Positions 8,478 to 16,940 of a stretch of DNA of 64,000 nt are shown here, piece after piece. The translations under genes and the position numbers were made by a program. The stretch is taken from positions 6,579-70,578 of the forward strand of contig DITS01000021.1 of NCBI GenBank assembly GCA_002422205.1, in the 5' to 3' direction. The notes beneath the pieces were generated by a model. That model had not been told where the DNA came from and ran no database searches. It was given only the letters and a program-made list of their open reading frames with translations. This DNA is from Alphaproteobacteria bacterium UBA6178. Lineage in GTDB: Bacteria; Pseudomonadota; Alphaproteobacteria; Rickettsiales; UBA3002. Each line of letters opens with the position of its first letter. Positions within the stretch are counted from its first letter, which is position 1.

Positions 8478-9254
8478 ATGAATAGTTTTGATCCACTGCA
8501 TGCGGGTAATCTGTCTGTGCGTCTCGCGCGGGATGAATCCGAAATCACCGCTTCTCAAAAGCTGCGCTTTCGCATTTTCTGTGGGGAAATGGGCGGGAAA
8601 GCGTCGCCTGAAATTCAGGCCCAGCGCCGCGATTTCGATGAATTCGATGATTATTGTGACCATCTGCTGGTGATCGACAATGAAAAAACCGGCGAAGAAG
8701 CTGTTGTGGGCACTTACCGGTTGCTGCGCCGCTCGGTGATGAAAAAACTGGGTCGTTTTTATACTGAGAGCGAATTTGATGTGTCCGCCGTTAAAAATCT
8801 TGAAGGCGAAATCCTCGAATTGGGCCGTTCCTGCGTCGACGCCGCTTATCGCAACCGCGCGGTGATGACGCTGCTTTGGCGCGGTATCGGCGCCTATATT
8901 ACCTTGCATGATATCAAGCTGATGTTTGGCTGCGCGAGTTTCACCGGTGCTGATCCCGATCAGCATGCGCTGGCCTTGTCGTATCTCTATTACAATCACC
9001 TCGCGCCCGAGGCGGTGCGGCTGACCGCCCTGCCCGATCTCTATGTCAAAATGGACCGGTTGCCCCCCGAAGAAGTGAATATGAAAGCTGCGCTCAACGC
9101 AATGCCCGCGCTGATCAAAGGTTATCTACGCCTCGGCGGCTATATTGGTGACGGCGCGGTGCTCGACCCCGCTTATAACACCACCGATGTGGGTATTATC
9201 GTGATGACCGAATCCGTCACTGGCAAATATGCCGAGCGTTATACGCCTGAATAA
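8478..9254 (+). CDS. olsB: L-ornithine N-alpha-acyltransferase-like GNAT protein
   Basis: A 258-residue acyltransferase of the OlsB (hemolysin-like GNAT) family. It has KLRFRIFCGEMGGKASP near residue 30, VVGTYRLL, ILELGRSCVDAAYRNRAVMTLLWRGI (the acyl-CoA/ACP core) and LFGCASFTGADP-type FGCASF, all in the usual order. OlsB N-acylates ornithine with a 3-hydroxyacyl-ACP, the first step to phosphate-free ornithine lipids. An OlsA-like O-acyltransferase lies 660 bp downstream on the same strand, which supports this pathway. The frame could start with TTG at 8460, but ATG 8478 is preferred. Confidence 0.85.
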   Translation: MNSFDPLHAGNLSVRLARDESEITASQKLRFRIFCGEMGGKASPEIQAQRRDFDEFDDYCDHLLVIDNEKTGEEAVVGTYRLLRRSVMKKLGRFYTESEFDVSAVKNLEGEILELGRSCVDAAYRNRAVMTLLWRGIGAYITLHDIKLMFGCASFTGADPDQHALALSYLYYNHLAPEAVRLTALPDLYVKMDRLPPEEVNMKAALNAMPALIKGYLRLGGYIGDGAVLDPAYNTTDVGIIVMTESVTGKYAERYTPE

Positions 9255-9255
9255 T

Positions 9256-9804
9256 CTAATCGCCGATGGCGCAACCCTTGGGTTTATTGCTCATTAATTG
9301 ATTGCGGAGCGCTTGAACATTGCCGGCACTGCCCGCCTCCGCTACACATCCACCGGTGCCCTGCACCGCTTTGGCTGCCTGCTCGCGTGCTGCATCGCCT
9401 CTCACACCAAAGCTGGCTTCCAGCCCTTTATGAGCCTCGACAGACGTAACGGCACCGCTGTGCAAGCCCGTAAGTTGCCCATTTTCAAAGCGCAGAAAAA
9501 TCGGATAGGATGAAATTGGCTGCCATTGCCCGTTCACATTAGCGCGCCACCCGTCCTTATTATTATAGGCAAGTAGCGGGTTTGGGTTTTCATACAGCCC
9601 TTCAATCGACGGGTTTTTATCCCCGAAATTATGAATCTCCATCGTGGCTGCCGCTTTCGCCTTATCGGTATTAAAATAGGCTTTGGTCGCTTCACAATGG
9701 CCGCATCCGGGCTTAAAAATACCCACGGTGATACTTCCCGTCTGTGCTACCAGTCTGCGTATATCCACATTATCCGCCTGCGGCTTTACAAAATCCTGTG
9801 CCAT
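9256..9804 (-). CDS. Thioredoxin-fold protein with CXXC
   Basis: A 182-residue protein whose first half carries a thioredoxin-like active site, GIFKPGCGHCEATKAYF (Cys34-Gly-His-Cys37 approximately), after a short beta strand. YPIFLRFENGQ follows at about residues 100-110 in the place of the cis-Pro loop (SYPIF). No signal peptide is apparent, so it is probably cytosolic. The C-terminal third is Ala/Gly-rich and contains two further Cys. It lies on the opposite strand between olsB and olsA, an unexpected interruption. It may act as a disulfide or glutathione-type oxidoreductase; the substrate is unknown. Confidence 0.65.
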   Translation of the reverse strand: MAQDFVKPQADNVDIRRLVAQTGSITVGIFKPGCGHCEATKAYFNTDKAKAAATMEIHNFGDKNPSIEGLYENPNPLLAYNNKDGWRANVNGQWQPISSYPIFLRFENGQLTGLHSGAVTSVEAHKGLEASFGVRGDAAREQAAKAVQGTGGCVAEAGSAGNVQALRNQLMSNKPKGCAIGD

Positions 9805-9917
9805 AGATCCTCCTGATTTAATCAGTCATTCTAGCGCAAAATCCTTACTAATCCCTTAAGCTGCCACATTCTTTTTCGATGATTGCATTTCCGGTTGATC
9901 TGCCTAGATTAGCGGCT

Positions 9918-10673
9918 ATGCGTGCTGCTTTAAAATTTACCGTGTTCAGCTTGTGGCTTTTGTTGATGGTGCTGGTGTGTCTGCTGCCATGGGCCCTGCA
10001 TCTGGAGGCGTTGCGCCGTAGGCTGGTGTCTTTCACCTTCCGTGTCGCGGTGCGCCTATTGGGCCTGCGTGTTATCGTGCATGGCCCCCCCGCCACCCAG
10101 CGCCCGCTGCTGGTGGTGAGCAATCACAGCTCCTACGCCGATATTTATGCGCTTGGCGCTGTCATGCCCGTGTCCTTCACGCCCAAAAGCGATATCAAAA
10201 GCTGGCCCTTTATCAATCTGTGTTGCTATGTGTCCGGCTGCGTGTTTATCGAGCGTAAAGCCAGTAAAATGCAGCAGGTGCGACAGGAAATCGCCTCGCG
10301 TTTGCGCATGGGTCGCCCCATCTGCCTGTTTGCCGAGGGCACCACCAGCAATGGCACGCAGCTCAAACCTTTCAAGAGCGGCTTTTTCAGTCTGGCCGAA
10401 GGCATCGAAGACCTGTTTGTGCAGCCTGTTACCATTGCCTATACCCATATCAATGGGCAAGCTATTAATGCGCAGGAGCGGCTACAAATCGCATGGATTG
10501 ACGATACCGCACTTTTACCCCATTTCTGGCATTTTTTATCATTTCGTAGTGTCACGGTGCAGGTGGTATGCCACGCGCCAGTGCGTGCCGCCGCATTTGA
10601 CTCGCGCAAGGCCTTGTGCCTTAGTTGCGAAACGGAAATCGCTCATAGCCTACAACAACAACTAGCCGAATAA
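9918..10673 (+). CDS. olsA: 1-acyl-sn-glycerol-3-phosphate acyltransferase family protein (OlsA/PlsC)
   Basis: A membrane-associated acyltransferase of 251 residues. The N-terminus is hydrophobic (FSLWLLLMVLVCLLPW, about residues 9-24). Motif I is NHSSYAD (NHX4D), then VFIERK (motif II-like), FAEGTTSNG (motif III, substrate phosphate binding) and VQPVTIAY (motif IV). With olsB close by, this is likely OlsA, which O-acylates lyso-ornithine lipid, although a general PlsC role cannot be excluded. In-frame ATG 9879 adds 13 residues; 9918 places the hydrophobic segment at the N-terminus. Confidence 0.85.
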   Translation: MRAALKFTVFSLWLLLMVLVCLLPWALHLEALRRRLVSFTFRVAVRLLGLRVIVHGPPATQRPLLVVSNHSSYADIYALGAVMPVSFTPKSDIKSWPFINLCCYVSGCVFIERKASKMQQVRQEIASRLRMGRPICLFAEGTTSNGTQLKPFKSGFFSLAEGIEDLFVQPVTIAYTHINGQAINAQERLQIAWIDDTALLPHFWHFLSFRSVTVQVVCHAPVRAAAFDSRKALCLSCETEIAHSLQQQLAE

Positions 10674-10682
10674 AGGAAGCTT

Positions 10683-11234
10683 ATGCCCTTAGTGCCCATC
10701 AGCCCGCCCGATTATGATGTATTGATTGATATTCGTTACGCCACCGCCGATAATTTCACGGGCGAGCCAGTCTATGCTGCTCCTCAATGCCTGCTGCATC
10801 CCGAAGCTGCAGATAAGCTAAAAACCGCCATCCGTTTGGCCGAAGCCATTGGCTATAAGCTCAAAATATTCGATGCCTACCGCCCCACCGAAGCGCAATG
10901 GAAATTATGGAATCACACCCCCGATCCCGATTTTCTGGCTGATCCCAACCGTGGCTCGCCGCATTCGCGCGGGGTGGCGGTTGATCTCACCTTATGCACC
11001 ATGGATGGCGCTGAGCTTGATATGGGCACGGCGTTTGATGCCTTCACGCCACTATCCCATCATGGCAATATGGAAGTCAGCCACGAAGCGCAAAAAAACC
11101 GCCATTTACTGATGGGCATCATGACCACCGCCGGATGGGATTTTTATCGCAATGAATGGTGGCATTATCAGCTGTTCAACAGCCGCAACTACGACCTGCT
11201 AAGCGACGCCGACGCCGGCACGCAGATGATGTGA
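10683..11234 (+). CDS. ddpX: D-alanyl-D-alanine dipeptidase (VanX/DdpX family)
   Basis: A 183-residue zinc peptidase that cleaves D-Ala-D-Ala, with the family signatures intact. Arg in FDAYRPTEAQ is the transition-state Arg. SPHSRGVAVDLTL gives zinc ligands His94 and Asp101. EWWHYQL gives catalytic Glu158 and ligand His161. No signal peptide is seen, so it works in the cytoplasm, probably in peptidoglycan recycling rather than vancomycin resistance, since no vanHA genes are present. It starts 9 bp after olsA with the ribosome binding site AGGAAGC, suggesting co-transcription. Confidence 0.9.
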   Translation: MPLVPISPPDYDVLIDIRYATADNFTGEPVYAAPQCLLHPEAADKLKTAIRLAEAIGYKLKIFDAYRPTEAQWKLWNHTPDPDFLADPNRGSPHSRGVAVDLTLCTMDGAELDMGTAFDAFTPLSHHGNMEVSHEAQKNRHLLMGIMTTAGWDFYRNEWWHYQLFNSRNYDLLSDADAGTQMM

Positions 11235-11245
11235 AACAACCTATC

Positions 11246-11313
11246 GTCATTCCCCCGAAAGCGGGAATCCAGCGCTGCGTTTAAATCTGGATTCCCGCTT
11301 TCGCGGGAATGAC
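11246..11313. repeat. Inverted pair of GTCATTCCCGC-type palindromes
   Basis: Two copies of GTCATTCCC(C/G)...GCGGGAATCCAGC face each other (11246-11273 and 11287-11313) just after the dipeptidase stop. Together they form a long hairpin that could end transcription. The same unit sits inside queA at 57331-57358 and, degenerate, near 21.6, 59.65 and 61.2 kb. Confidence 0.85.
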
Positions 11314-11419
11314 ACTTGTTTTTACTATACCCTAGCCCCTAGCCCCTCACCTCTAGCCTCTCTCTTCACTAGCATTTTAGCAAAAATCATGGTGTAATTA
11401 GGTCAAATCTTAGCAAAGG

Positions 11420-11435
11420 TTAACGATAGGTTAAC
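11420..11435 (+). promoter_or_regulatory. CtrA-type box upstream of flagellar-like gene
   Basis: TTAACGATAGGTTAAC matches the CtrA consensus TTAA-N7-TTAAC exactly. It ends 44 bp before the ATG of the flagellar rod/hook-type gene, and an extra half site GGTTAAC lies at 11449-11455. CtrA is known to control flagellar genes in alphaproteobacteria. Confidence 0.75.
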
Positions 11436-11479
11436 GTTTCTATGGTAGGGTTAACACAGAAAGATAAAAGCGAGACGAC

Positions 11480-11809
11480 ATGATTACTTCGATTATTAAT
11501 ACCGCCGTCAGCGGGTTGCAGGCTGCCGAGAAGCGCTTAGCCAACAGCGCCAACAATGTGGCCAATGTGCAAAGCGAAAATTTTACGCCTCAGCGCATTA
11601 CGCAAACCAGTACCAATCCGGGCGTGCGCAGCGATGTGATCGATGTCGATCCCGCGCGCATTCCCACCCCTGAGGGCGATGCGCCGAATGTCGATTTAGC
11701 ATCAGAGGTGATAGAGCAGCAGCTTTCCACCTATGATTTCAAGGCCAATTTAAAGGTGTTGGAAACCGCCGATGAAATGGCAGAGGATATATTAGATATG
11801 ATGGCGTAA
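11480..11809 (+). CDS. Small flagellar basal-body rod/hook-type protein
   Basis: A 109-residue protein that joins the two conserved ends of the rod/hook family without the variable middle. Residues 1-35 (INTAVSGLQAAEKRLANSANNVANVQS) fit the Flg_bb_rod N-terminal helix with its ANNVAN motif. Residues 70-109 (VDLASEVIEQQLSTYDFKANLKVLETADEM) fit the Flg_bbr_C helix. It is shorter than FlgB or FlgC (about 130-140) and stands alone, with no other flagellar gene nearby. A perfect CtrA-type site upstream and a Rho-independent terminator after it suggest a single-gene, cell-cycle regulated unit. Role inferred: rod/junction component or a divergent accessory of it. Confidence 0.8.
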   Translation: MITSIINTAVSGLQAAEKRLANSANNVANVQSENFTPQRITQTSTNPGVRSDVIDVDPARIPTPEGDAPNVDLASEVIEQQLSTYDFKANLKVLETADEMAEDILDMMA

Positions 11810-11887
11810 TGCCAGCTATAGGATATGTGGCATAAAGCCACAGGCGCTTGCGCCGAAACCAGTTACCGCTTTCTCTTTCTGATGTAT

Positions 11888-11921
11888 GGCTCGGTAAGCT
11901 TGCTTACCGGGCCGCTTTTTT
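11888..11921 (+). terminator. Rho-independent terminator after flagellar-like gene
   Basis: An 11-bp stem (GGCTCGGTAAG / CTTACCGGGCC, one G-T pair) with loop CTTG is followed by GC and six T. It lies 78 bp past the stop codon at 11809. Confidence 0.85.
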
Positions 11922-11926
11922 AGTGG

Positions 11927-11979
11927 TCAGAGTTCAGTCAAATTGAGTATTGGTCCTGAACTCTGAACTCTGAACTCTT
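11927..11979. repeat. TGAACTC tandem repeat with inverted partner
   Basis: TGAACTC occurs three times head to tail at 11957-11977, and its complement GAGTTCA occurs at about 11930-11936, so the region can fold back. The same word family (AGAGTTCAGAGTCC) makes up the start of the insertion inside tgt at 58701-58725. Confidence 0.75.
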
Positions 11980-11984
11980 AATTG

Positions 11985-12542
11985 CTAAACCGGCTCGACG
12001 GCGATCACTTCGGGGATGTAATGTTTCAACATATTCTCGATGCCCGATTTCAGCGTCACGGCCGATGAGGGGCAGCCCGAGCAGGCACCATGCATTTCCA
12101 GATGCACCACACCGTCTTTAAAGCTATGGAAAATAATATCGCCGCCATCCTGTGCCACAGCGGGGCGCACGCGGCTTTCAATCAGCTCTTTGATCTGATC
12201 GACAATCTGCTGCTCTTCGTCGCTGTAGCTGATGGCTTCAGCGCTTTTTACATTCGCCGATTCCATCACCGGCGCGCCGGTCACATAATGCTCCATAATG
12301 GTGGTCAGCAACGCCGGTTTCAGCAGCGCCCAATCCGCATCTTCCGATTTGGTAATGGTGATAAAATCCGAGCCGAAAAATACCGCGCGCACATGCGGCG
12401 TGGTAAATATCGCACTCGCCAGTGGCGAGGCCTCGGCTTCATTCGCATTGGTAAAAAACGCCGTATCATCACTTAGCACCGGTTTACCGGGCAGGAATTT
12501 TAGCGTATTCGGATTGGGTGTCGATTCGGTCTGGATAAACAT
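11985..12542 (-). CDS. nfuA: Iron-sulfur cluster carrier, NifU C-terminal (Nfu) family
   Basis: A 185-residue Nfu protein with an N-terminal Nfu_N domain (FIQTESTPNPNTLKFLPG, residues 1-90) and a C-terminal NifU-like domain. The latter carries RPAVAQDGGDI and the cluster-binding GACSGCPSS, with the two Cys three apart. It carries and delivers [4Fe-4S] clusters to apoproteins. The domain order is that of alphaproteobacterial and mitochondrial NFU1. It is a stand-alone gene convergent with the flagellar-like gene. In this window NadA and complex II are plausible clients (inference). Confidence 0.93.
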   Translation of the reverse strand: MFIQTESTPNPNTLKFLPGKPVLSDDTAFFTNANEAEASPLASAIFTTPHVRAVFFGSDFITITKSEDADWALLKPALLTTIMEHYVTGAPVMESANVKSAEAISYSDEEQQIVDQIKELIESRVRPAVAQDGGDIIFHSFKDGVVHLEMHGACSGCPSSAVTLKSGIENMLKHYIPEVIAVEPV

Positions 12543-12647
12543 ACTGGCTATATAATCCCGCTACGCAAAAATGCAAGGAGTCGTTGCAGAGGCTGGTTTT
12601 TACTACATCCAATATTTATCGCTAATACTGCACGAAATTTGTAGCCA

Positions 12648-13964
12648 CTACCCCAAATAAATCCCCAGAAACGTCTGCATTTCGGAGCGTGAGAGCGGGT
12701 AATCGGTGCCGCCACGGGCGTGCAGCAGCTTGGTGTGTGGCACACGGCCTATTTTTATCTGCAAGGCAGTCGCGGTGCGCATGGCCAAATGCGCCTCCCA
12801 TGCCAGCGCGGTGATCACTTTAGCGTTTTGCGATTTTAAAATACGCTTCACCGTAGCAAGCGGAATCTGCGCGCGCATGGCAAGGCTTGCCACCACAAAC
12901 GGCTCATCCACCTCATGAATGGCGTTGCTGATCATTTCTTCATCGAGTTTGCCAAGCTCATATAACTGGCGCACGCGTAGCTCGGCAGCGCGGTATTGCT
13001 CGGCGGTCCAGCTATTGAGCCGTTTATTCACCTGCTTTGCCGCTTGCTTTTTAGTCTGGTCGTCGAGCCTACCTTCATCTTGCAGTTGCATCATCAGCGA
13101 TTGCGAGACAAAGCCCGCAATCCGGTTGATGGTTTTTTGCGTTAATTCGGGCCGCGTCACTAATGATTCATGCCAGATTTCGTGATTGGGCGCGTCGCGG
13201 ATGATCAAATCCATCGATTGGGTGCTGATTTGCGCGCTGTCATTGGACAGCAATGCGCGAATGGCCAGTGGTTGCCTGCCTTTGACAATCGCATCCCCCA
13301 CCGCCTGCGATACATGACTACGACGTGCAATCGCCTCGGACACGCCGGGCACGCTGCTGGTGGCGATAATTTCAATTAAGTCAGCATCGCGCAGTAAGGG
13401 TGAGAATTCCAGTATCGGCGCGGCCACGCTGTAGCTGGGGTCCCATGCCAGATCACGCACCACATCATAAGGCGCATAGGGCAGCTCGCATAATTCCTCG
13501 GCGATCATCCGGCGTACGCGGTCGGTCTGGTCCTGTGCAATCATTTTCAGCACTTTCACCGTATGATCGAGCACCATTTTCTTTTTCGACGTTGCTAAAT
13601 CAGGAATCAGGCGTGCGATTTTACGCGCCAGCTGATAACGCAGCTCTTCATCCATCTGCTGATAGGCTTCGAGTGTTTCATCCAGCTTCACCAACCGTTT
13701 ATCGGCGCTGCCAGTGTCTTGTAGGTGAATCCGGTCGGTACGAATTTCTACTGCGGTCACTACGCCGCCGACATCGACCGTATCCGATAACACAATCATA
13801 TCCGATTCCGCATCGAGAATCGAGGTCAGGGCGCGGATATTCTGTTCGATATTACGCAAATGGTCGTTGCTGGTCGGTGGTTTTGCGGCTGCCGCCTGAT
13901 AGGCACCTACCGGCATCGGCTCCGGCTTACCCAACAGGCTACGAATCGTTGATACTATGCTCAT
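12648..13964 (-). CDS. DUF2336 domain protein
   Basis: A 438-residue, helix-rich, soluble protein. From about residue 95 onward it shows HEAT-like alternating helices typical of alphaproteobacterial DUF2336 proteins (LARKIARLIPDLATSKKKMVLD, FSPLLRDADLIEIIATSSVPGVSEAIARRSHVSQAVGDAIV). The first 90 residues form a small separate region with PTSNDHLRNIEQNIRALTSILD. Function is unknown; family members are often linked to motility or cell-cycle regulons. Upstream, at 14004-14018, there is a one-mismatch CtrA-type site 39 bp from the start, supporting that link. It is divergent from the virB genes. Confidence 0.8.
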   Translation of the reverse strand: MSIVSTIRSLLGKPEPMPVGAYQAAAAKPPTSNDHLRNIEQNIRALTSILDAESDMIVLSDTVDVGGVVTAVEIRTDRIHLQDTGSADKRLVKLDETLEAYQQMDEELRYQLARKIARLIPDLATSKKKMVLDHTVKVLKMIAQDQTDRVRRMIAEELCELPYAPYDVVRDLAWDPSYSVAAPILEFSPLLRDADLIEIIATSSVPGVSEAIARRSHVSQAVGDAIVKGRQPLAIRALLSNDSAQISTQSMDLIIRDAPNHEIWHESLVTRPELTQKTINRIAGFVSQSLMMQLQDEGRLDDQTKKQAAKQVNKRLNSWTAEQYRAAELRVRQLYELGKLDEEMISNAIHEVDEPFVVASLAMRAQIPLATVKRILKSQNAKVITALAWEAHLAMRTATALQIKIGRVPHTKLLHARGGTDYPLSRSEMQTFLGIYLG

Positions 13965-14003
13965 GAGCCTCTCCCGCTTCCCTTGGAGTCTAGCGAATAA
14001 TGG

Positions 14004-14018
14004 TTAAGGAATGGTTAG
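14004..14018 (-). promoter_or_regulatory. Near-consensus CtrA box upstream of DUF2336 gene
   Basis: On the minus strand this reads CTAACCATTCCTTAACCAT when extended. It contains the half-site TTAACCAT and a TTAA-N7-TTAG (plus strand) arrangement, with one mismatch to the full consensus, 39 bp before the start codon. Confidence 0.45.
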
Positions 14019-14199
14019 TTGCGTGCCTCTGTTACACAAGCTCCCTAAAAGCGAATAAAAAGCCGTAAATTATCCCCATACGCCAATACTGTAAAGAAAC
14101 TGCAATAATTGTATGGTAGAGTGGCTGAGTGTCGGGAGTCTTTTGTTCCGGCCAATGAAAAATAATCGGCAAAAAACAACCGATATTAGGGAGAATAAC

Positions 14200-14496
14200 A
14201 TGGCCGAAGGTCGCTTAAAGGCGGACCCGCTCTATCAGGGTCTCGCACGTCCGCCCATGCTGATGGGCGTTAGCTACATGTATTTTACGGTAAACGGGCT
14301 GGTTACCCTGCTTCTTTTTATCCATGCGCAAAGCTTTCTGGCGTATGTGATGGGCGCATTCATCCATCTATTCGGCTATCTGCTGTGCATGAAAGAGCCA
14401 CGCGCGATTGAGCTATGGGCGCTGCGCATGTCCAAAGGCTATCTCAGCTGGAACCGCCGTTTCCACAGCCATACCAACTCCTATGATGTATTTTAG
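14200..14496 (+). CDS. virB3: Type IV secretion system protein VirB3
   Basis: A 98-residue inner-membrane protein with the VirB3 layout: DPLYQGLARPPMLMGVSYMYF at the N-terminus, then two close hydrophobic segments (residues about 28-68), then the short cytoplasmic tail FHSHTNSYDVF. The ORF could be extended upstream to 14113, but ATG 14200 has GGGAGAA just before it and gives the family length. Its stop codon is embedded in the AGGAGG ribosome binding site of virB4. First gene of the T4SS block. Confidence 0.93.
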   Translation: MAEGRLKADPLYQGLARPPMLMGVSYMYFTVNGLVTLLLFIHAQSFLAYVMGAFIHLFGYLLCMKEPRAIELWALRMSKGYLSWNRRFHSHTNSYDVF

Positions 14497-14504
14497 GAGG
14501 ATGC

Positions 14505-16940
14505 ATGATTCAGCTTAAACGTCGCCAGACCTCCAAAGGCAAATACGCCCAGCGCGAAGTGTCGGCTGCGTCCTTTATTCCGTATAAATGCCACTGGGAC
14601 AATGAAACCATCGTCACCAAAAATGATGAGCTGATGCAGATCGTCAAGCTCGAAGGCTTCTCATTCGAGACCGCCGACGATATCGATGTCGATATGAAAA
14701 AAATGGTGCGCAACTCCTTTTTCAAATCGCTGGCCGATGGCACCTTTGCAATGTATTTTCATACTATTCGCCGCCGTCAGGGCGCCTATCCGGGAGGCAC
14801 ACAGCCCGACGGGTTTGCTTCCTATGTCGATAGTTTGTGGCGCAATCGTCACAGCACCAAAGACGCCTATGTGAACGAGCTGTATATCACCATCGTGCGC
14901 AAGATTGATAATCGCGGCGTGGCTAAAGTTGAAAATTTCTTCCGTAAATTAGAGCGCACCGCCGACAAAACATCCCGCGATGAACAAATGCGCGAAATGC
15001 ACAAAGAGTTGGTCGAGGCCACCTTCCGCCTGCTGGCCACTTTCCGTGATTATGGTGCGCGTACATTGAGCACGCGTGAAACCCCACATGGGCTACATTC
15101 AGAACCACTCGAATTTTTAGGCCGTCTTGTTAATTGCTGCGACTATCAGCCGATGCTGGTGCCAACTATGGAGATTGCCAAATATCTGCCGGTCAACCGC
15201 CTCTATTTCGGTGCGCGGGCGATGGAGGTGCGTGCGCCAAGCCACCGCAAATTCGGCGCGATTGTCAGTATTAAAGAATATGCCCCGCACACGGCGGCAG
15301 GTATTCTCGATTCATTCCTGCAGTTGCCGTTCGAATTTATTATCACCCAAAGCTTCCAGTTCATCAATCGCCAGACCAATCTGGGCTCGATGCAGCGTCA
15401 GCAACGCAAAATGCTGCAATCCGAAGATGTGGCGATCAGTCAGGTGGCCGAAATTTCCGATGCGCTCGATATGCAGATGTCGGGCCATGTGTCCTTCGGC
15501 ATGCATCACATGACGGTGCTGTGCCTCGATGATAATCTGGCCGCGATTGAAAATAATGTGTCGATGGCGATTGCCGAGCTGGTCAATATCGGCGTCAATC
15601 CGGTACGCGAAAAGCTGATTATGGAGCAGTGTTTCTGGGCGCAGCTTCCCGGCAATGTCGATTTTATCGGGCGGCCATCCAAAATCAATACGCTTAATCT
15701 GTCCGGCTTCGCTTCAATGCATAATTACCCCATGGGCAAAATCGCAGGCAATCATTGGGGCGACGCGGTGAGTGTATTCGACACCACCTCGGGCACGCCC
15801 TATTATTTCAATTTCCACTTGCGCGATGTGGGCCATACCACTGTGATCGGTCCCACGGGCGCGGGTAAAACCGTGCTGATGAATTTTCTCGCCTGCCAAA
15901 GCCAAAAATTCAACAGCCGCATGTTTATGTTTGATAAAGACCGTGGTGCCGAAATTTTTGTGCGCGCCATGGGCGGTAAATATACCGTCATTCAGCCCGG
16001 CGAACGCTGTCATTTCAACCCGCTGCAATTACCCGATACGATGGAAAACCGTAATTTCCTCGTGGAGTGGATGAAGGTGATGGTGACCATCAATGACGAG
16101 CCCTTCACTGCCGACGATCTGGATAAGCTGCAAGAAGCCATCGCGGTGAATTACAAGCTCGATCCCAAAGACCGCCGCTTGCGCAATATCGCGCCAGTGC
16201 TGGGGCTTGAAGGCCCGGGCACATTGGCGGGGCGTTTACGCATCTGGCATTCTGACGGCCAATATGCGGGCCTGTTCGATAATGATCATGATGCGATCGA
16301 TTTTTTCAATGATACGATTTTCGGCTTTGAGATGGGCGAAGTGCTGGCCGACCGCATCAGCCTGATGCCCACCCTGCTTTATATTTTCCACCGCATCCAT
16401 TTGTCGCTCGATGGCACGCCTACCATGATTATTCTCGATGAGGCATGGGCGCTGATCGACAATAAAGTCTTCGTTGCCAAAATCAAAGACTGGCTGAAAA
16501 CACTGCGTAAGTTGAACGGCATGGTGGTGTTTGCCACCCAGTCGGTGGAAGATGCCACCCAATCCGATATTTCGGCCACGCTAATTCAGCAAACTGCCAC
16601 GCATATTTTCCTGCCTAATCCAAAGGCAACAGAAGATTACAAACGCTCCTTCATGATCAGCGACCGCGAATTTAATCTGATCAAAAATACCGATATGGGC
16701 TCGCGTTATTTCCTGTGCAAACATGGCAAAGATGTGGTCGTCGCACGCATCGACCTGAGCGGCATGGAAGAAGTGGTGCATGTGCTCTCAGGCCGCGCTG
16801 AAACAGTGGCGATATTGGATGAAATCCGTGCCCGTGTCGGGGATGACCCCGATGATTGGCTACCTTTATTTTACGAGCGCGTCGGCAGCGGTAATGTGAG
16901 TGCTGGCAGAAAGGATCTGGCGCGTGCGGGTGGTCATTAA
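14505..16940 (+). CDS. virB4: Type IV secretion system ATPase VirB4
   Basis: An 811-residue secretion ATPase that powers pilus/channel assembly at the inner membrane. The N-terminal CagE/TrbE/VirB domain spans about residues 1-420. Walker A is GPTGAGKT (residues 449-456), and Walker B is MIILDEAW with Asp645 and Glu646. Further on, FATQSVEDATQSDIS and FLPNP give the usual Q-rich motif and switch region. The length equals that of Rickettsiales RvhB4. A strong AGGAGG lies 4 bases before the ATG. It overlaps the first virB6 gene. Confidence 0.96.
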   Translation: MIQLKRRQTSKGKYAQREVSAASFIPYKCHWDNETIVTKNDELMQIVKLEGFSFETADDIDVDMKKMVRNSFFKSLADGTFAMYFHTIRRRQGAYPGGTQPDGFASYVDSLWRNRHSTKDAYVNELYITIVRKIDNRGVAKVENFFRKLERTADKTSRDEQMREMHKELVEATFRLLATFRDYGARTLSTRETPHGLHSEPLEFLGRLVNCCDYQPMLVPTMEIAKYLPVNRLYFGARAMEVRAPSHRKFGAIVSIKEYAPHTAAGILDSFLQLPFEFIITQSFQFINRQTNLGSMQRQQRKMLQSEDVAISQVAEISDALDMQMSGHVSFGMHHMTVLCLDDNLAAIENNVSMAIAELVNIGVNPVREKLIMEQCFWAQLPGNVDFIGRPSKINTLNLSGFASMHNYPMGKIAGNHWGDAVSVFDTTSGTPYYFNFHLRDVGHTTVIGPTGAGKTVLMNFLACQSQKFNSRMFMFDKDRGAEIFVRAMGGKYTVIQPGERCHFNPLQLPDTMENRNFLVEWMKVMVTINDEPFTADDLDKLQEAIAVNYKLDPKDRRLRNIAPVLGLEGPGTLAGRLRIWHSDGQYAGLFDNDHDAIDFFNDTIFGFEMGEVLADRISLMPTLLYIFHRIHLSLDGTPTMIILDEAWALIDNKVFVAKIKDWLKTLRKLNGMVVFATQSVEDATQSDISATLIQQTATHIFLPNPKATEDYKRSFMISDREFNLIKNTDMGSRYFLCKHGKDVVVARIDLSGMEEVVHVLSGRAETVAILDEIRARVGDDPDDWLPLFYERVGSGNVSAGRKDLARAGGH

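Noticed and set aside
10683..11234. Vancomycin-resistance determinant
   Set aside because: The protein has the VanX fold motifs, but vanH, vanA and vanS/R are absent and the organism is Gram-negative in gene content; a peptidoglycan-recycling dipeptidase is the simpler reading.
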